Origin: Phoronis australis
Taxonomy: Eukaryota; Phoronida; Phoronidae
DNA: 62,000 nucleotides
NCBI GenBank assembly: GCA_002633005.1
Contig: NMRA01000291.1
Location: 264,825 to 326,824 of the forward strand
Direction: 5' to 3'
How positions within the stretch are numbered: position 1 is the stretch's first letter; each line of letters begins with the position of its first letter. Of this stretch, positions 1 to 10,130 are shown piece after piece. The notes below the pieces were generated by a model that was not told the DNA's origin, did no database searches, and saw only the letters and a program-made list of their open reading frames with translations. The position numbers were made by a program, and so were the translations under genes.

Positions 1-1457
1 ATCACGTGATAATGTTTTTTCTAAAGATTTGGGATTTTCACCGAGATTGCTTTATTTTCCACAAATATGATTTTTGCACAGAAGTTTTTTTATAACGTAC
101 AGAAATGTCTGTGGAATTTTCTTTTAAGGCTTAATAGCTTGAGAACTCAAGACTTTTCAAAGAGAGAGAAACAAACTTTATTTTTTAAATCATATAAAAA
201 CATACATTGTTATATGAGTGGGTGGCCAGCAAAGGCACAGGCCCCTTATCGCTTACCACTAAATGCTGACGTCTGTTTTTTGACAGCAAAGTTCTCAGGC
301 TATAAGGCCTTAAAGAAAATTCCAGACCTGTACTTTTGTAGCTAACAGAGTAAAGAAACAGAATTTGTAAGTTTCAAGCCAAAGAAATTGCATTTGTGGA
401 AATTGTAACAATGTCTGAAAAATCATGTCTTAGATTTAGAAAAAAAGCAGTCACATGATAACAAACAACTAGGCATATAATAATATTCTGTGATCATCAA
501 GGATTTTAAAAATGTTTATTGGGTCTTCTATTAATACTTTATTTGATTCTTGATAACAAATGTAGCGTAATAACTTAATGTGCTTCAAGTGGAGACTTTC
601 TGTTACTTAGGGATGGAAAACTGGTCACACAAAAAAATTCTCGCTTTGTATGTCAAACGCATATCTTCAAGCTTGCAAAGTCGGTTAAGATGTGGTTGAC
701 TCTTATTCACTGTGCCCCTAAAAGTGTTGCTAAAAGGTTGAGAAAGTTTTGAATTTTCTTTCTGTCCCACACCTACTCTGCAGAAAGTAAACTCAGGTAT
801 TGTATTCATGTTTCTGCATATCACCTTAAGATGGTACAAACCATTTCAGTTTTTGTGTTACCTGATATAGGATTGATATAAGAGTATTGCAATAAAATGT
901 CATAGTTTCAGAGTTTACACCTATAACACATTTTGATGTATCCTGTGTGTTGTGAAGATGGTATACTGTAATAATGGTGCATTGAAGTCCAATATTCTAA
1001 TGTGTTTGAGATATCTAGGGAGACAGCACACACTCCTTGATTAGTTTGACGTCATTTTGACAATTTTGATGCAGTTAAATAAAATTAAAATGTTAGAATT
1101 GAAAACAATAATAATGATTAAGCCAGATTTACACAACGCTGTAAACTACTTAACACTTCTAAAGTTACTACCTTGCTATGGATGTGACCAATCTCACTCC
1201 TTCTCAACTCCTTGGGAGGATACAATGGGTGCAACTGTTTTTGGATCACGCTGATTAATGCAAACGCACAACTCTGTAAAAATTTCCAAGTGTTAAATTG
1301 CCCACATGGTTACCTGAATCTGAAAAACATCCAAGCCTTGCAAATTTTTTTAAAAATGTGATGTGACTGCATTTCTGTTCTTGTTGGTGGGTCCAGATTG
1401 CATCACAATAGTGGCTGATACGTCTTCATTTAACATCCAATGATCTTTTGTTTTTAG
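1..1457 (+). other. Last intron of the HLCS gene (partial)
   Basis: This stretch lies upstream of the terminal HLCS exon and ends in a pyrimidine-rich tract with an AG acceptor at 1456-1457. I see no other exon, repeat or RNA gene in it. Short open frames here have no recognisable protein character. The rest of the gene lies to the left of the window. Confidence 0.6.
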
Positions 1458-1629
1458 TGGTGTCACTGTGAAAGTGGAATGTGAAGGCGATACTGAAGGC
1501 GAAATCATTGGACTGGATGACTACGGGTTTCTATTGGTCAAAACTGAAGACGGTCGAATGTTTAGTGTTCAGTCGGACGGAAACACATTCGATATGATGA
1601 GAAATCTGATAGTCATGAAACGCCAGTGA
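1458..1629 (+). CDS. HLCS: Biotin-protein ligase / holocarboxylase synthetase, last coding exon
   Basis: The enzyme makes biotinyl-5'-AMP and transfers biotin to carboxylases. This exon encodes only the C-terminal BPL_C domain, a small beta-barrel after the catalytic domain. Starting one base into the exon, the frame gives about 56 residues and a TGA at 1627-1629. Diagnostic stretches are EIIGLDDYGFLLV and DGNTFDMMRNLIVMKR, which align with the vertebrate HLCS tail (GLDDSGFL; DGNSFDMLRNLI). The start is set by the acceptor TTTTTAG just before 1458. The catalytic domain is outside the window, so completeness cannot be judged. I am confident of the family; HLCS fits better than a bacterial-type BirA because of the spliced structure and the tail. 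Confidence 0.88.
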
Positions 1630-2100
1630 GCGATGCTTGGCATTCAAAGATGCTCAATTTGATGTCTTGTAGACATTTATCTACTTTAAACCACACTTAG
1701 TATAAAGATTTCACCATGGTGAAAACAGATGTGGACCATTCTTGAATATACAGAGTTTAACTTTGTAATTATTTTCTAGAACGTTAAACGACTGGGATGC
1801 AAGAGTTCTAGTTGTTGGTTACATGATACATTCCCAAAAGGGACTCAGTTATGTTCCCTAAATTGTCAGCTCATTTATTGAGTGTATCCACTCAAGTTAT
1901 TTTTTCTGTCACATTATCTTAGTTGTGTTATCCTCTAACTAATGACATTTTCTCAAAATATATCTGAAAACTGAGCCCTTACTTTAATAAAAATAAGTAG
2001 GGTGTATATTTTTTAAATTTGGGACTTGTCATGAAAAAGGTCCCGATTTATTTTAAGTTATATTAAAGATTCAATGAATAAATTACTCTCTGTATGTATC
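1630..2100 (+). other. Probable 3' UTR of HLCS with two poly(A) signals
   Basis: After the HLCS stop the DNA is AT-rich and non-coding. AATAAA occurs at 1986-1991 and again at 2077-2082; either could direct cleavage. No transcript evidence is available. Confidence 0.5.
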
Positions 2101-3409
2101 TAAGCTATAACTTGACATAGCAGTGACGATAAAATAACTGAAGTAAGGACAGTCAACTTTCGCACTCCGTCCACAAACACGCTGCCTGGAAATTTAGAGA
2201 ATATAGGCGAGTCCCTGCTGTGACTGTTTCACGGAACCGGCCACAGATCTCTGGTGCTTGGTTTCATTTGTATCAGAGTAGTGAAGGATTGTGAAATGTG
2301 TGTCCACTGTCAGTCCCCTTTTGATCATTATCCTTGGTCAGTGTCTATTAGAAACTTTTACCTCCGCTGCTGTTTCGTTGTTAGTTTCCTCGTTACCACT
2401 ATCATTCAGAAACAAGCTGAATGTACTACTTTTTAGGGCTTTCTAAAACCGCTCTGGGGTGGTGGCGTGTTACAACTATTATTATAATAGTTGTACTTTT
2501 TAGGAGTGGCTGAAATAGGACTGAGTAACAGTTTATGGAAGATTCCGTGTGTTTCAACTGTTCAACGGCCATTTATAATGTGAAAAAAGGAGTCACAGTA
2601 TAACGTGCATAATTCAGACACGCTTTAATTGGGTTTTTGCCTTACTCAGTGATATTTGCTGCACTATTGTTCTAGTTTGTGCAAACGGCCCTTTAGATAA
2701 GTCAGATTTTGCATGACTGGGGTGAAATCTTGTGGTCTGGTTGGATCAGACTTATTCAAGTTCCTTGCTGTAGTTACATAATGTGCTGAAATATTCTTCA
2801 AAACTGTGATAACAGAAACATGTGCCGTTTGGCAAAACGTGAAATGCATGGAGTGGAAACAGACATTGCAGTTTCAACAGATGTTGGGCTCTCCGAGTGA
2901 GAGTTGGCTCTTGTTATTTAACAACTGAGTATGCATTTATCAAAAAAGGTATCTAATTTACATTGCTCAAAAATATAGTTATGACAATGAATTTTTGTTA
3001 AGTGTATATATAGTGCGAGAAGGTATTCATTTGCAAGAAATATAATGGATAATTCTCATTTAAAAATTCAGGTATGTAGAGTTATAATTTTCTGAAATCA
3101 TAGCTCTCTAGTGCAAGGGTAATCTTTGGTATACAAAGATCAGGTGCACCAAAATGATTCAATTGTCAGTTTTACATGTATTAACACAGACATTTCTACA
3201 ATCAAGGTGTGTTATAGTGATAAGTTTGACAAATTTCACAAGACTTTAGATTTCAACTGATAGGAAGTAACAAGTTATCAAGTATTGGTTAAAATTTGAA
3301 ATATGAAGGCGTGAAGATGAAATGGTCATTGTTGCATTTAATACAGGAAATACATAGTGAAAGAAATCTCGAGCTTTTGCTTGGTTCAAATTGAGATACC
3401 GTATTCTCC
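2101..3409. other. Intergenic DNA without recognised gene
   Basis: No exon with coding character was found. A perfect 11-bp palindrome around one central base sits at 2472-2494 (ACAACTATTAT and its complement). The rest looks like unique AT-rich intergenic sequence. Confidence 0.4.
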
Positions 3410-4770
3410 CTAATAAGCGCCCCCCACGCGTTTTCAGACTTTGCTAAAATAAATGCCCAGTCCATGAACACCGTGTACATGCCGCGAAAAATGCCCTTAC
3501 CTACAGTTCTAAAATTCTACAGTAATGTCTTCAATTTATCGATAAGATCCGACAGTCTTGAAAAATCATTGTGCGCGGAATTTGTAGACCACGAGCCTCG
3601 CCGCTATGTCGGTATTTAGCCGTGACTATACACTTCAAACGTCCGCCGTGCTTCAAAAAGAACGCAAGCGCGAATCGGAAGACCTTTGGTCAGTTAAAAG
3701 CACGTGGCCAGGAAGCGCTCGCTACATCGAAGATTAGTCTTCCGGAACTACCTATTCATGAAACCGATAGCATACCGGCAAGAAATAAATACTGGCACTT
3801 ATTTCCACAAGTCGCTAACACCGTAAAAACGTTTGCGTTATTTTTAAGGGAGGATTATCAAATTTGTGGTGTTTTTAAAGTCAAAATGACCCACTGATAG
3901 TGAACACTTCCGCACACATAGCCTACACCCCCCGAATCTCCCGAAAAAATAACTGTTAGACTGTCACGCATGATCCAGTCACCCGGAAACTCAATGACGT
4001 CGGCCTTACCAGGAAGAGATAACCATGAAGTCACATCCCCTAGTGAGCGCGGTAAAAATTGGAGCCGCGTGCGCAGTATAAAAATGGTGAGTTCACGATT
4101 TTGGGAACTGAAATAGGGACTGCTCGAAGAAAAAGTTTGATAACGGGAGTATTTGTTCGAGTTGGAAGGAATTATTAACACATCGACAACATCCTAAGGT
4201 GTTCCTCTATGCACTAAAGGTATTTATAACGACGTGACTTAGATGTTTTAGTAGGTGCGAAAAGCTTCCGGCGTATGGAGCGCCTATAGGAGTAGGCAAT
4301 GACCATCGCCTCTGTTGGCCCCAACCATGGTTCAACAGAGACGATGGTCATTGCCTACTATAGGAGCTGCATCGCCTCTGGTTCGGCCGACAGAGGCGAT
4401 GGTTATTGCCTACAGTCGGCTAGATTTCACGCTGGGATTTTCTGAAAAATGCTCGTAAATGACATATTTCTGTACCTTATCAGTCATAATAAATGACTTT
4501 ATCGCCTATACACGGTCTCCTTTGTATCTCTGGAAACGGAGCTTGTGACGCACCTATTATTTTCGGGACATATTCCGAGCATAAAAAGTTTGATACCAAT
4601 GCACGGCAATTTTGTAGAAACTCTGCCATAGGTTAAACAGAGCGTAAATTTGATGAATTCTAGCTTACGATTTCACCAGTTTCGGAGACCGGGTTTCAAC
4701 CACTTTTGGGCTATAATAAGCGCCCCCCATTCTGAAGCGAATTTTTCTAAGCGCCCTGGGCGCTTATTAG
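3410..4770. mobile_element. Inverted-repeat DNA element, about 1.36 kb
   Basis: The element starts with CTAATAAGCGCCC (3410-3422) and ends with its exact reverse complement (4758-4770), a 13-bp terminal inverted repeat. A further direct AATAAGCGCCCCCC copy lies at 4715-4728. Inside is one open frame (about 3571-3897, 108 residues) without a recognised domain, so it looks non-autonomous. TIRs of the AATAAGCGCC type recall some pogo/Tigger-like families, but this is memory, not a match. No clear target-site duplication was identified. Confidence 0.55.
4294..4401. repeat. Two adjacent hairpins inside the 1.36-kb element
   Basis: Arm 4294-4318 (TAGGCAATGACCATCGCCTC...) pairs with 4334-4358 over 25 bp with one mismatch and a 15-nt loop. 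Immediately downstream CATCGCCTCTG (4371-4381) pairs perfectly with 4391-4401 across a 9-nt loop. The second hairpin reuses the GCATCGCCTCTG core of the first, so the block holds alternating inverted copies of one motif. Confidence 0.75.
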
Positions 4771-5552
4771 GACCTGCTTTGAACATGAACGTTTTAACTT
4801 TACAATTGCTTCTGCAGGCACCCGGGGTGCTCTCCCATAGAAGAGGTACATGGGACGTGTTGCTCACTGAGAATGGAGGGATCGGACTTTCACGACCTGT
4901 TTCCTTGGGACAGGGCTGAGTTTCTGACAAAATTCCCTTTGTAAAAGGGCACTTTAACTATCCCATGTGACACAGTTCCCTTTAAGTCTGGAAACACTAC
5001 AAAGGCTCACCTTCAGTTCCAACTACTACACAAAACTAAAAGTATTTTTTAAAATAATCTGTATAGAACTTTACTGAGTTACAAATGATGTACTTGTTTT
5101 TGATGGCAATCTCTAAAAGTCAAGTTTTGGCGTAATGGCTTGAAACTTCTGCTGTTCCCTATTTACGAAAGGGTCCAGGGGTCAGAGAAATCGGCATCTG
5201 GTGACACGCAGAGGCTTTGTGTGTGCACCGGAGAACTCGACAGGCGGATATAGCCTGTTGCACAGGGGAAGGCAAGCCATAATAATTGCTCGACTGTGAA
5301 AATGTTCGCGTACAAGGGAATTCTGCATCCGGCCGGGAGGGAACGCCACGTGCTTTCTGGAAACGTTGCAGTGCGTGAACTTAGAATCCTTAAAAGATCG
5401 CGAATGCGTGAACTTGGAATACACGAGGATACTTCAAGTTATTGTCAGGTGATACTCCTCTGAACTAAACAAATCTCAAGTTATAAGAAATATCAATTTT
5501 AACCAACCTTCATTGGCTTTATATTTATTAACCAAACAAAAGCATTCACATA
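4771..5552. other. Intergenic DNA without recognised gene
   Basis: No convincing exon, tRNA or repeat boundary was seen. Overlapping open frames on both strands near 4.65-4.93 kb lack domain character and partly overlap the element end. Confidence 0.35.
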
Positions 5553-5702
5553 CATGGGCGGCGCTTAGGGGGCTGGGGGGGAGGGTGGGGGCTATAGCTC
5601 CCCACTTTTTTTTCAGCGCCACGTCGCACATGGTCTATAGGTGGTGCGTAGGCTACAGGGGGCTGAGGGGGCTTTAGCCTGATGAGTGCTGCGCCGCCCA
5701 TG
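5553..5702. mobile_element. 150-bp MITE with G-rich core
   Basis: CATGGGCGGCGC at 5553-5564 is the exact inverted complement of GCGCCGCCCATG at 5691-5702. The interior carries long G runs (GGGGGCTGGGGGGG type), the phrase CTATAGCTCCCCAC and a T8 tract. A related copy lies at 24598-24687 and shares TGGTCTATAGG, the G tract and the GCCGCCCATG end, which supports a dispersed family. Confidence 0.65.
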
Positions 5703-6741
5703 GCCTCCAACTGTCACTGACACGTTACGGTAAAGGCAAAAGTGAGTGATCGTGGGGGCCAATAATTACATAACAAGTGTTATGAAACTGAACTGCCAAC
5801 AAACCTCACCAGATTTCTTTAATGACTGTTTAATTCCAAGTTCACACGTATATGCGATCTTCGGGTAAAGCAGGCCCTGGATTACAAGCTCACGCGCCGA
5901 AGCAATGCTACTTAATTGAACGGTTGCGGCGAACTCGTACATGAAATTCGGAAAATTACATAAAATACCCTTCTCCACCGTATGGGTCCAGTTGTGCCTA
6001 TGCGTGCAGCGCTGACTCCTTATTGTAACCAAATATTGCATAAGCGTCGAGTACGTACTTTTGTTGACTGAAGGGCATCGCGGGAAGTTGTGTGGTTCAT
6101 GTGCTGTTAACACAAAAGCCGAGTACAACGGAAATAACTAGGTGGGATGACTTGGAGGATGTAAGCACTTTGATTTCTGATGAGGCGATAAACTGAGCGA
6201 AAGTGAAATGGACTACTCATGCTTGCCAGTCGGCATGAGATCTTCAGTGCTCGTTGAGCCTTAGAGCGGGGGGGGGGTGTCGTGCCTGCAGGCGTGCACT
6301 AAAAAACTGCGGGTACACTGCACTTTTTCAGTAACTTTTGTGGGACCTACGTGGGGTCCAATAGGCTCCTAGACTGAAATTCCCATTTTGTGCCCACAAC
6401 AGCTAGGCCCACTGCATTCGTAGTGGCCGGCCTCGCCTATCAGCCCTGCACTAAAAGGCCAGGAGGTAGACAAAAAATTCCCGCGAAAGGGGGTGTGTAG
6501 GCCTATTAGCAGATTGGACCTGGCACCCGTAATAGGGGTCGCGCAGCAATTTTTGGTACACGCCTTCGGGCAGCTTGTCAATATGTGTAACGTTACCCCC
6601 CAGACCTGAGAGTAACATCATATTTGTTATAGGTTGACCTAATTTCTAATCCGCACTTCGACGCGGAACACACACCAGACAGGTGACGTCCTGTGCATAG
6701 TTGGTTTGATTATCAGCGCATGACTTGAAGCGGCCTCCATC
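5703..6741. other. Upstream region of the Kv channel gene
   Basis: No exon could be recognised. A short poly-G run occurs near 6270. The promoter and any 5' untranslated exon of the Kv gene may lie here, but no TATA box or initiator can be called with confidence. A 120-residue minus-strand frame at 5766-6128 resembles nothing I know. Confidence 0.35.
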
Positions 6742-7170
6742 ATGACAGTCACACTTTGTGTTTGTGGGGTCAGGTTTGTTACAACGCTTGAGACATTGGG
6801 CTCCAAACCAGGAACAAAATTAGCCAACGTTTGCACTGAGGATGAAAAAGAATATTTCTTCGACAGGAATCCCGAGTTCTTTACAAGTGTACTCGACTAC
6901 TATCGAACTGGCGATCTGCACATGCCGAAAAATGCGTGTCGAAACGCGTTTCGGAACGAACTGGAATTTTGGGATATTGACGGGGAAGCAAATATGTCTG
7001 TCTGCTGCTTGGAACAGTTCACAGGCGGACGTCTAGAAGACGAATATAAGAACTATTTCGATACTTTGCACAGTGGTGCTGGCCGTGTTCACGTGTTTCC
7101 TTCTACAGGATTCCGAGAGACTGTTTATCATCTGTTTGAAGATCCTTTTTCTTCCAAGTATTTAGCGAAG
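6742..7170 (+). CDS. Kv channel exon 1 (T1 domain)
   Basis: This exon encodes 143 residues: the T1 tetramerisation domain and the linker up to S1. It ends at GCGAAG before GTACGT. The zinc-site residues are visible as HMPKNAC followed by a CC pair 21 residues later. Confidence 0.82.
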
Positions 7171-10079
7171 GTACGTCTGTAGCTAATAAGTGAATCTCTG
7201 GCATGGTTCATATAGCTGTGACCTATCGAGTCAGTATTCATCCGGTCCATTTCAGTGTGACACGCAGCGGGTCATCTCAGGTTCTCAGGGGTTAGCTGTA
7301 TGGTACTAGTCCAGGGCTTCTCAGTCCTGTCATCTCACTGTTTTTCGACTATTCTTATAATACATCTCGATTTTTAACATTGGTGACTTGCACGGCTGTT
7401 TTCTTTAAGGCATCGTTTATCAGTGCCCGGACGTCGGTAGAGCTGCAATATCGACTGTATCGCTATTCTATTTTGTGCTTGTAACCAAAATTCATCAAAT
7501 TTGGTAGAAGCAGGAAGATCTCTTCCTGGTAGAAGTAACTTCAATTATTTTCGATTAAAGTTTGAAAAATTAGTGCGATTCATTTGATATGAGGCTAGAG
7601 GTGTCTATTTCAATTTTTGACTCAATTTAGGTAATATCAAAACAAAAATATTTCTCATGAAAAAATTTGAAACGTCGATCTGTATCCAGGGCTAGAGTTC
7701 TATGATCCATCCAGGTAAGTTCGTAATCAATGAAATTAAATCTGTTCAACTAGGATATGTTACAAGAAGGGAACTACCATAGTCCATTTGAACAGATTTA
7801 ATTTCTTTAATTGAAAAATTGAAGTGTTATAAGATACTTTGTTTCTGGAAGAATGAAAACGTGCTGTCAGATAAAGATAAATAGTTTTTGTTGCTTCTCG
7901 GGATGCGATTTGGAGCCACAAGAACTGCGTCTGCAGATAGGCTGTTTGATATGGAAGACTGGAAACTGCGTCTGGTTATTGAAGACAGTAACCACATCGG
8001 AGAATTAGTTGAAATGATCGATATTAGGCTTATAACTGCAGAAACTTCATACTGTTTCTACAGGTGGCGCTACTATATTTTCTGAATATAAGATAGTTGC
8101 TTTGAAAAGTTTGCACCTACTGATATGGTTATTGTTCGCGTAATCACAGAAGTATTTACCAAGTGTCGGTGTCATGATGTAGCCACTGTTCTTGTTGCGC
8201 AGGCACATCCGTGTGTGTGTAAACTGGCTAGGTACATTTGGACAAGAGGCAAGAGGAGTAAACTACTGTTCACTGTATTCTTTAAGATGAACTTATGATG
8301 ATACTCTTTACGTGCAACGAATTTGAGCACAAAGCAATTTAGCCATAACTTATTTTTAAGTTATACCCTTTCAGCAGTGCCTGCAAAACATTAGAAATCA
8401 ACAAAACGGATATGTCCTCCTTGCGCAAATCAACTTCCGTATAAGCTTGGATTGCTTGCCACACAAAATGTCTCGCATCTTTTCATACTACAGTAGAAAA
8501 TGATTTCCAATCCCAAATTCATCCATCGTGGTATCGGTGAGTATGAGTCCCTAAATACGTTATCGGAGACAAAAATGCTTTTCTGAGATCATCCCCAGGG
8601 GCGGATTCGAATCTGCAAACCCCGCAGTCGCAGCGTAACGCTCTGTTGTGGGAAGTAAACCCCACTGGATAAATGGCAGAGGATTTACCTCGTGAAGACA
8701 CTGGCCTTGTTTTCATGGAATATCTGTCAGACATCGGGGACTATGGGAGATTTGTAATAAAATAATTAAAAGACGGCGGTTTCTATTATTTTGTAGCTCT
8801 AACCAAACCAATAACTGCAGAAGCCCATCCCTTCTAATTGTAGTAAAGAAATGCGTTTTTTCGGTTATAAAACCGATAATGTCCATTCTATCCCGGGAAG
8901 AAATTTGTTTAATCCAATTTAAGAGAGTAAATTAACTTTTTTCAAGATTTCCGTATTGAGACTGAGTACAGTGGAAATCCCCTTTCAAGTGACGCGTAAC
9001 TTACCTTTCAGATTTGTGAATTGAGATAACTGCCCGCTTAACGATTTTTGTAGCTAAAAAGCATTATTACAATTACGCAAGTATTGTTGTCGATTGTAAG
9101 GCTGTGGTCGAAATACCTTCTTTCCCGTTTTGTACATGCATATGTCTCCATCCTTGTTAAGTCTCATTCTCAGCAATCTTGTCTTTGATATTTTCAGATT
9201 CCCGCCGGTTTCTACATCTTGTGTGTACTCACCATTTTTCTGACTGTCGTCATAGACTTGTCAGTGGCTGCATCAGAATGGAGAGCCCACACAGCTCAGT
9301 ACGATAACGGAACTCTCCTCACCGACTCTGTCGGCAGCGTCGCCTCGTTCGGGCCAGATTTAATGTTCCTTCAAATCGTTCACTTCCTTTGCGTGTGCTA
9401 TATCTTCGTTGATTTTTTCATCCGCCTTCTCTGTTGTCCAACTTCCAAGCGGGTTTTTTTGACATCGCCATTCAATGTCCTCGACTACGTCATGTTTCCG
9501 TTTTTGTTGGCTGGCATTCTGGATTCGTTCGTGTCAGTCACTACAGTATCACTCAGCGTGATTGAGTTTTTGTCGGTGTTTCAGATTTTGCTCATAATAC
9601 GTTTGTTAAAGTTCTTTCGTGATCATATGTCTGTTAAAGTTCTTTACTTGACACTTAAGTCAAGTTTTGCAGAAATGGCTCTGTATTTGTTCCTTCTGGT
9701 CTTCTGCATTGTATTCTTCGGCTGTTTCGTTCTCGTCTGCGAATTTCAAGACCCGAACGATCACGAACATGGGGTGTTCTTGTCAGTTTTCCGTGGCATG
9801 TGGTTTGCCATAGTTACCTTCACTTTGGTTGGCTATGGCGACTTCATACCAGTCACAACTACTGGGAAATTGGTTTCGGGTTGTTGCGCGGTAACGGGGA
9901 TTGTTTTTATGGCATTTGTTTTCAGCGTCATTCATAACAATTTCAATAGATACTTTGCTTATGGAAAGCATCACATGTATCGCAAGAAACAAATACTTTC
10001 TCGGGGTGTTAGGGATCCGCGGGATATTGAGGGTGTAATGTTAATTCAAGGCTCGCATGATGCGGAAACTGACAGCTAA
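6742..10079 (+). CDS. Divergent Kv-type voltage-gated potassium channel (two coding exons, 436 aa)
   Basis: The coding sequence is join(6742..7170, 9198..10079). The intron is phase 0 with donor AAG|GTACGT and acceptor TTTTCAG. Residues 1 to about 95 form a tetramerisation T1 domain (EYFFDRNPEFFTSVLDYYRT; NELEFWDID) with the HX5C...CC zinc motif of non-Shaker T1 domains. S1 is at about 148-170, S2 197-220, S3 233-252, S4 262-285, S5 303-324 and S6 367-390. The pore reads VTFTLVGYGD. Overall it is closest to the Kv3/Shaw group (FEDPFSSKY before S1) but divergent. Odd points: Leu replaces the conserved filter Thr (LVGYGD); S4 has only three positive residues; the S6 PVP hinge is VFS; the T1 NVGG is CVCG. 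The frame is open throughout, so it is not an obvious pseudogene. The ATG at 6742 is the only start found; an upstream exon is possible. Confidence 0.85.
7732..7805. repeat. Perfect 18-bp inverted repeat with 38-nt loop
   Basis: GAAATTAAATCTGTTCAA at 7732-7749 is exactly complementary to 7788-7805. Flanking bases continue the similarity (ATCAA on the left, TTGA on the right), so it may be the core of a small foldback MITE in the Kv intron. Confidence 0.7.
8515..8680 (-). repeat. tRNA-derived SINE-like copy
   Basis: On the minus strand, CAGAGCG is followed by GGGTTTGCAGATTCGAATCC, which contains a near-consensus pol III B box (GATTCGAATCC). The following body, with CTCAGAAAAGCATTTT, resembles the plus-strand copy at 59106-59225. 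The A-box region is decayed. The boundaries are approximate. Confidence 0.45.
9198..10079 (+). CDS. Kv channel exon 2 (S1-S6, pore, C-terminus)
   Basis: The exon starts at ATTCCCGCC after ATATTTTCAG and ends at TAA 10077-10079. The filter threonine preceding the LVGYGD motif is encoded at 9822-9824 and the unusual leucine at 9825-9827. The S4 region spans about 9573-9629 (VFQILLIIRLLKFFRDH). The cytoplasmic tail is short, about 45 residues, and ends AETDS. Confidence 0.85.
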   Translation: MPAGFYILCVLTIFLTVVIDLSVAASEWRAHTAQYDNGTLLTDSVGSVASFGPDLMFLQIVHFLCVCYIFVDFFIRLLCCPTSKRVFLTSPFNVLDYVMFPFLLAGILDSFVSVTTVSLSVIEFLSVFQILLIIRLLKFFRDHMSVKVLYLTLKSSFAEMALYLFLLVFCIVFFGCFVLVCEFQDPNDHEHGVFLSVFRGMWFAIVTFTLVGYGDFIPVTTTGKLVSGCCAVTGIVFMAFVFSVIHNNFNRYFAYGKHHMYRKKQILSRGVRDPRDIEGVMLIQGSHDAETDS

Positions 10080-10130
10080 ACGATAAGAAACGTAGATATG
10101 CTCGGGAATAAACTATAGCAAGACAAGCGC
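10080..10130 (+). other. Short 3' UTR of the Kv gene with poly(A) signal
   Basis: AATAAA at 10107-10112 lies 28 bases after the stop codon and is the nearest candidate cleavage signal. Confidence 0.4.

Larger units (their letters stand above)
7171..9197 (+). other. Intron of the Kv channel gene
   Basis: It holds a perfect hairpin at 7732-7805 and a tRNA-derived SINE-like fragment at about 8515-8680. No additional exon was recognised. The frame continues directly from 7170 to 9198, so none is needed. Confidence 0.6.

Noticed and set aside
3571-3897. 108-residue open frame inside the 1.36-kb element considered as a transposase
   Set aside because: No catalytic acidic residues in a recognisable arrangement and no DNA-binding motif; probably chance.
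5766-6128. 120-residue minus-strand open frame
   Set aside because: No known motif, no splice or start context, and it lies in repeat-rich intergenic DNA.
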